Assembly: GCA_963718755.1 (NCBI GenBank)
Contig: OY970376.1
Coordinates: 2,418,001-2,482,000, forward strand
Direction of reading: 5' to 3'
DNA from: VRUE01 sp963718755
GTDB lineage: Bacteria; Actinomycetota; Thermoleophilia; Solirubrobacterales; 70-9
DNA length: 64,000 nucleotides
The translations under genes and the position numbers were made by a program. Of the stretch, positions 60,137-64,000 are shown in pieces. How positions within the stretch are numbered: position 1 is the first letter of the stretch; the number at the start of each line of letters is the position of its first letter. The notes beneath the pieces are model-generated. The model did not search any database and had not been told where the DNA came from. It saw only the letters and a list, made by a program, of their open reading frames with translations.

Positions 60137-60533
60137 GGCGGAAGCTGTTGCCCGAGGGGTCGCGGAAGCCGGAGTCGATCCCGTAGGGCCGTTTTTCCGG
60201 CGTCTCGGTGAACTCGACGCCGCGCGCCTTCAGCTCTTCATAGGAGGCTTGGCAGTCGTCGGTGGTGAGGAAGACGGTGCCGGCGAATCCCTTCGCCATC
60301 AGGTCGCGGACCTGGCCGCCGGTCTCATCGTCCATCACCGGCGCCCCCGGTATTGCCATCAGCACGATTGAGACCTCGTCCTGGTTGGGCGGGCCGACGG
60401 TGAGCCAGCGGAAGCCGTCCATCTCGGCCAGGGTGACGTCGGCCTGCACCTCGAAGCCGAGCTTCTCGGTGTAGAAGGCGAGGGCCTCGTTTTGGTCGTG
60501 GACCCACAACTGGGCGTTTGCGATCTTGATCAT
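60105..60533 (-). CDS. VOC-family glyoxalase/bleomycin-resistance-like protein
   Basis: A 142-residue VOC protein: NAQLWVHDQNEALAFYTEKLGFEV, then RWLTVGPPNQDEVSIVLM and IDSGFRDPSGNSFRLTQ with the terminal acid replaced by Arg. Similar proteins are often paired with AraC regulators and confer small-molecule tolerance. ATG 60533 with AAGGAG six bases upstream. The AraC-type gene lies 39 bases upstream on the same strand. Confidence 0.85.
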   Translation of the reverse strand: MIKIANAQLWVHDQNEALAFYTEKLGFEVQADVTLAEMDGFRWLTVGPPNQDEVSIVLMAIPGAPVMDDETGGQVRDLMAKGFAGTVFLTTDDCQASYEELKARGVEFTETPEKRPYGIDSGFRDPSGNSFRLTQVQLPAAV

Positions 60534-60572
60534 CGGGTTCTCCTTGCTGGTCGGAACAGTTCGTCGCCGATG

Positions 60573-61007
60573 CTAGGCGGGCACTTCGGAGTTGTCTTCT
60601 CGAAACGTGCGGTGTTGGGGCCGGGTGTGAAGACGGACGACGCAGGCGGGGACGCGGGCAAAATGCGATGCAGGCGGATGGCTGGCCCGATAGGCCGTGG
60701 GCGACTGTCCGTAGGTGCGGGTGAAACTGGTCGTGAAGGAGCCGATGCTCTGCAGGCCGACGGCGAGGCAGATCTCGGCGACCGAGTTGTCGGTGTTGCG
60801 CAGCAGCGCCGCGGCGCGCTCCAGCCGTCGCGTCAGCAGGTAGGCGTGGGGCGACTCGCTGAAGGCGCGGCGGAACTCGCGGCTGAAGTGGGCGCGGGAG
60901 AGACCGGCGGCACCGGCGAGATCGTCGACGCTCAGCGGTTCGAAGTAACGGGCGTCGGCCAGGTCCTTGGCACGCAGCAGATGCCGAGCTGGCGGGACAT
61001 GCGCCAT
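60573..61007 (-). CDS. AraC-family transcriptional regulator (HTH only)
   Basis: A 144-residue protein with a full AraC double helix-turn-helix near its N-terminus: LSVDDLAGAAGLSRAHFSREFRRAF and VAEICLAVGLQSIGSFTTSFTRTYGQSPTAYR. No sensor domain precedes it; the C-terminal ~35 residues are unassigned. Probably regulates itself and the downstream VOC gene. Confidence 0.87.
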   Translation of the reverse strand: MAHVPPARHLLRAKDLADARYFEPLSVDDLAGAAGLSRAHFSREFRRAFSESPHAYLLTRRLERAAALLRNTDNSVAEICLAVGLQSIGSFTTSFTRTYGQSPTAYRASHPPASHFARVPACVVRLHTRPQHRTFREDNSEVPA

Positions 61008-61032
61008 GCAGGCAGCATAGGCTCGCCGCCCT

Positions 61033-62895
61033 GTGATCGCGACCTACGCAGCCGTGCTCGCCGTCTGCGGCGCTTCCCTCGTAGTCGGGCAGACGGCGAT
61101 TGCCCTCTGTGGTGTGAGGCAGTGGTCTTGGCTATCGCCCGCGGCCGGGCTCGGGCTGGTCTGCGCATTCGCCTGGGCGACGGTGCGGATGCCGGGAGAC
61201 GGGCTGGTCGCGGCGATCGCGATCCCCCTCTTGGCCGTTGTCGCCGTGGTCTATCTGCGAGGCAGGCTCGAAGGCGGGGGGGAGGCATTGCTAGCGGGCC
61301 TCCCAGTTGCGTTTGTGGCGCTGCTGGCAGCTTCGCTTCCCTTCATCGTCGAAGGCCACTTCGGCATCCTCGGCACCGGCTTCAACCCAGATATGTCGCA
61401 GCACCTGCTGGCGACCGACAGGTTGGCTGACAGCGCCGGCTCGCAACTGCTGCACCAGGGTTATCCGCTTGGCCCGCACGCGGTTGTCGTCGCACTCGAC
61501 AAGGGCCTCGGCATAGGTCTAGTCCAAGGCTTCAGCGGCCTCACGGTCGCCGTGGCGATCCTCGCCCCGCTGACTGCCCTCGCCGCCTTCACCGACCAGC
61601 CCCGCCTGCGCGGCATCGCCGCAGCCCTGGTCGTCGGCCTCCCATACCTGGTCGCCTCATACTTCGCCCAAGGCGCCTTCAAGGAGACGATCCAAGCCCT
61701 CTTCGTCCTCGCCTTCGTCCTCGCCCTACGCGAGAGCACCCGCACCTGGCAAGACCTCCCCCTGTGCTACGTCCCGGCCGCGCTCCTAGCAATCGGCTCC
61801 GTCTACGTCTACAGCTTCCCGGGCCTGCTCTGGCTCGGGGCAATAGCTGCGATCTGGGCTTCAGCCGAATGGGCCCGGGGCAAATACTCATCTCCCGCGG
61901 GTGGCGTCGGGCCGGGGGTGTCCGGCCAGGCGCGGCGTCCTCTTTTTCGCCCCACCAGCCCATCGAGCGAGTTAGACGCATCTGGCGAAAAACCCAGCGC
62001 CAGGCCGGACACCCCCGGCCCGAGGACAGGACCCGCGGGCCGACGAGCAATGTCCCTCGCCGTAATCGTCTTCCTGATCGGCGCCCTCCCCGAGCTGGGC
62101 CGCATGATCGACTTCCAGCAGTTCGAGACCTTCGACCCGAGCGGTCCCGGCCTCGGCAACCTCTTCGGCCAGGTATCGCCCTTCACCGCGCTGGGGATCT
62201 GGTTCTCGGGCGACTTCCGGCTGGCACCCGGAAACGGCGCCGTTTCCGCGTTCGCCTACTTTGCCGGCGCCGCCTTCGCCGCGCTACTGCTGATCTACGG
62301 GCTGATCGTCAGCTGGCGCCGGCGGGAGACGACGATCCTCGCCGGTGTCCTGGCAGTTGCTCTCCTCTATGTGGCAGCCCGCCTCGGCGGCACGCCATAC
62401 ACCTCAGCCAAGGCGCTCGCGATGGCGGCTCCTCTCGCGAGCCTGGCAATCGTCCTGCCGCTGCTGCGCCGGCCGGTGGCGGCGCTTTACCTGGCCCTCG
62501 CCGGCCTCTGCTCGCTGCTCGCCTTCGCCAACGCTCCGGTCGGCCCGACCTCCTACTCGCCCGCGCTGACCGGGCTGCGGCCGCTGCTCGCCGACGGCTC
62601 GACCCTGGTGCTCGCGCCCGATTCCCTGCTCGCCGACGAACAGGGCGAGCGCTACATCGTCTGGGAGCTGCGCGGCGGGCGCGTTTGCATCGAACCGGAG
62701 AGTGCCGCCGGGGGGCGCCCGCCGGCGGGGATCAAGTACGTCATCACCAGTCGCGCGCCCGGGCGGCCGCCGTTCGGCCGGCTGACCCTGCGCGCGGGTG
62801 CCGGCCCCTACACCCTCTGGGAACGCCGGGGGGACGTCGGCGGGCCGAGCCCCTGCCCGCTGATCGCCGTGCGCCAGGCGCGTGCCGGCGGATAG
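61033..62895 (+). CDS. Large polytopic membrane protein (with in-frame repeat insertion)
   Basis: A 620-residue membrane protein with about twelve hydrophobic segments, e.g. YAAVLAVCGASLVVGQTAIA and AVIVFLIGALPELG, and a soluble C-terminal ~100 residues. The layout recalls membrane glycosyltransferase-like or mannosyltransferase-like proteins, but no catalytic motif is certain. Residues ~287-336 are encoded by a family A palindrome inserted in frame between two membrane helices. GTG 61033; thrS follows. Confidence 0.75.
   Translation: MIATYAAVLAVCGASLVVGQTAIALCGVRQWSWLSPAAGLGLVCAFAWATVRMPGDGLVAAIAIPLLAVVAVVYLRGRLEGGGEALLAGLPVAFVALLAASLPFIVEGHFGILGTGFNPDMSQHLLATDRLADSAGSQLLHQGYPLGPHAVVVALDKGLGIGLVQGFSGLTVAVAILAPLTALAAFTDQPRLRGIAAALVVGLPYLVASYFAQGAFKETIQALFVLAFVLALRESTRTWQDLPLCYVPAALLAIGSVYVYSFPGLLWLGAIAAIWASAEWARGKYSSPAGGVGPGVSGQARRPLFRPTSPSSELDASGEKPSARPDTPGPRTGPAGRRAMSLAVIVFLIGALPELGRMIDFQQFETFDPSGPGLGNLFGQVSPFTALGIWFSGDFRLAPGNGAVSAFAYFAGAAFAALLLIYGLIVSWRRRETTILAGVLAVALLYVAARLGGTPYTSAKALAMAAPLASLAIVLPLLRRPVAALYLALAGLCSLLAFANAPVGPTSYSPALTGLRPLLADGSTLVLAPDSLLADEQGERYIVWELRGGRVCIEPESAAGGRPPAGIKYVITSRAPGRPPFGRLTLRAGAGPYTLWERRGDVGGPSPCPLIAVRQARAGG
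61894..62039 (+). repeat. Family A palindromic element inside a membrane-protein gene (copy A3)
   Basis: Perfect 21-base terminal inverted repeats (61907-61927 and 62003-62023) contain CCGGGGGTGTCCGG. The interior has GGCGTCCTCTTTTTCGCCCC and GGCGAAAAACCCAGC. CCCGCGGG occurs on both sides (61894-61901 and 62032-62039), 138 bases or 46 codons apart, as if duplicated on insertion. Translated in the same frame as copy A1 (RRPLFRP...GEKPS). Confidence 0.85.
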
Positions 62896-62970
62896 TGGAC
62901 TTTTGTGTCCCTCATAGGGGTTCCAATGCTTCACTAAACGATGTGGGCCCTGCCGCGTAGCATGGGGGCG

Positions 62971-64000
62971 ATGGAGGCCGCGACCAAAATCACCGCAAAG
63001 CTGCCCGACGGCACGCCGCTCGAGCTGCCCGAGGGCTTGACCGGGGCTGATGCTGCGGCGGCGATCGGGCCGGGCCTGGCCAAGGCAGCGCTGGCAATTC
63101 GCGTCGACGGCGAGCTGCGCGACCTCGGCGCGGCCTTGCCGGACGGCGCCGAGATAGCGATCCTCACCGACCGCGACGCCGAGGCGCTGGAGCTGATCCG
63201 CCACGACGCGGCTCACGTCATGGCTGAGGCGGTGCTGGAGCTCTACCCCGGGACCAAGGTCACGATCGGCCCGCCGATCGAGCAGGGCTTCTACTACGAC
63301 TTCGAGTTCCCCGAGGGCACCAGGATCAACGAGGACGACCTCGAGCGGATCGAGGCGGCGATGCGCGAGCACATCGCCGCCGACGAGGCATTCGAGCGCC
63401 GCGACATTCCCGTCGCAGAGGCGATCGAGATCTTCCGCGCCCAGGGCCAGGACTACAAGGTCGAGCTGATCGAGGACCTGATTCGCGACGAAGGCGTCGA
63501 GACCGTCTCGCTCTACCGCAACGGCCCCTTCGAGGACCTCTGCCGCGGCCCGCACGGCCCGTCCACCGGCCGCATCGCCGCGGTCAAGCTGAGCTCGCTC
63601 GCCGGTGCCTACTGGCGTGGAGACGAGAGCCGGGCGATGCTGACCAGGATCTACGGCACGGCCTTCTTCTCGAAGAAGGACCTCAACCTGCATCTCGAAC
63701 GGATCGAGGAGGCGAAGGCGCGGGACCATCGCCGCCTTGGGCCCCAGCTCGGCCTCTTCATGCTGCGCAAGGAGGCGCCCGGCATGCCCTTCTGGCTCGA
63801 CCACGGGACCACGCTGCTGCGCCTGATCGAGGCCGAGGTGCAAGAGCAGCTGCGCAAGCGCGAGTACACCGAGATCAAGACGCCGCACCTGATGGACGTC
63901 GAGCTCTGGCACCGCTCCGGCCACTGGGACAACTACCAGGAGAACATGTACTTCACCGAGTCGAAGGAGCGCCAGTACGCGATCCGGCCGATGAACTGCC
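62971..64000 (+). CDS. thrS: Threonyl-tRNA synthetase, 3' end beyond window
   Basis: Charges tRNA-Thr. N-terminal TGS domain (AKLPDGTPLELPEG), then the editing/SAD region with RHDAAHVMAEAVLELYP, PPIEQGFYYDF and EDLCRGPHGPSTG, and the start of the class II core (RDHRRLGPQLGLF, TTLLRLIEAEVQEQL, HRSGHWDNYQENMY, MNC at the window edge). The frame is open to base 64000. ATG 62971 has GGGGG just upstream; ATG 62962 and 62941 are in frame and possible. Confidence 0.94.
   Translation, partial: MEAATKITAKLPDGTPLELPEGLTGADAAAAIGPGLAKAALAIRVDGELRDLGAALPDGAEIAILTDRDAEALELIRHDAAHVMAEAVLELYPGTKVTIGPPIEQGFYYDFEFPEGTRINEDDLERIEAAMREHIAADEAFERRDIPVAEAIEIFRAQGQDYKVELIEDLIRDEGVETVSLYRNGPFEDLCRGPHGPSTGRIAAVKLSSLAGAYWRGDESRAMLTRIYGTAFFSKKDLNLHLERIEEAKARDHRRLGPQLGLFMLRKEAPGMPFWLDHGTTLLRLIEAEVQEQLRKREYTEIKTPHLMDVELWHRSGHWDNYQENMYFTESKERQYAIRPMNC

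Noticed and set aside
61764..62960. 398-codon alternative frame within the membrane-protein gene
   Set aside because: Arg/Pro-rich shadow frame; the 61033 frame gives regular membrane helices on both sides of the repeat insert.

Overview
The window is a strongly GC-rich bacterial chromosome segment with dense, short-spaced genes. Gene content and order point to a deep-branching actinobacterium, most likely class Thermoleophilia (Solirubrobacterales or relatives). The reasons are the runs rpmB / DhaL-type kinase / recG / rsmD / coaD, a SepIVA-like coiled-coil gene, yceD-rpmF-plsX-acpP-rnc-smc-ftsY-ffh, a WhiG/FliA-type sigma factor and a Gly-Cys-Val tRNA set. The taxon is inferred from this pattern; no search was run.

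Layout. 1-6.1 kb: 5'-cut priA, def, fmt, rsmB, a zinc-ribbon gene and rpe (translation start, replication restart, rRNA methylation). 6.1-10.3 kb, minus strand: GT2 glycosyltransferase, lipid-linked sugar flippase-like protein and a CPA1 antiporter. 10.3-13.9 kb: complete riboflavin operon ribD-ribE-ribBA-ribH. 13.9-14.6 kb: vapBC. 14.6-30 kb: rpmB, MMPL exporter, DhaL-type kinase, recG, rsmD, coaD, SepIVA-like protein, methyltransferase, yceD, rpmF, plsX, acpP, rnc, smc, ftsY. 30-38.8 kb: ffh, rpsP, khpA, trmD, rplS, lepB, rnhB, yraN, comM, dprA, thiD. 38.8-49.4 kb: ilvD, hydrolase, folate cyclo-ligase-like gene, L,D-transpeptidase, xer recombinase, sigma factor, EF-G paralogue, RNase HI, VOC protein, secreted trypsin-like protease. 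49.5-59.7 kb: a disrupted tRNA-Gly / tRNA-Cys / tRNA-Val array filled with accessory DNA. 59.7-64 kb: cupin, VOC, AraC regulator, a large membrane protein, and the 5' part of thrS.

The housekeeping blocks are coherent. Riboflavin genes overlap by a few bases. The protein-targeting pair ftsY/ffh sits beside rpsP-khpA-trmD-rplS-lepB, and fatty-acid/phospholipid initiation (plsX, acpP) sits with rnc and smc. Unusual core proteins are an SMC that keeps both ATPase heads but shows no hinge domain, an RNase III with changed catalytic acids, a ribosomal L19 with a long acidic tail, and no rimM between khpA and trmD.

Three families of palindromic repeats stand out. Family A has copies between genes (about 23.1 kb) and inserted in frame inside recG and inside a membrane-protein gene (about 61.9 kb), where they encode related peptides. 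Family B lies inside ribD and between ftsY and ffh. Family C is a pair of about 145-base multi-hairpin units in opposite orientation (14.84-15.28 kb) whose stems differ in sequence but keep pairing.

The tRNA array looks like an integration hotspot. A 42-base copy of the tRNA-Gly 3' half lies 3.5 kb downstream of the intact gene, with a compensatory T-stem change, and a 40-base copy of the tRNA-Cys 5' half lies 5.1 kb upstream of the intact tRNA-Cys. The first island carries a DUF433-type antitoxin whose toxin is cut after 13 codons, an unrecognised 763-residue zinc-ribbon protein with a possible PD-(D/E)XK-like end, and hicBA. The second carries a STAND/NB-ARC-like NTPase with a small upstream partner and a divergent tail-anchored membrane protein. 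Neither island contains an integrase.
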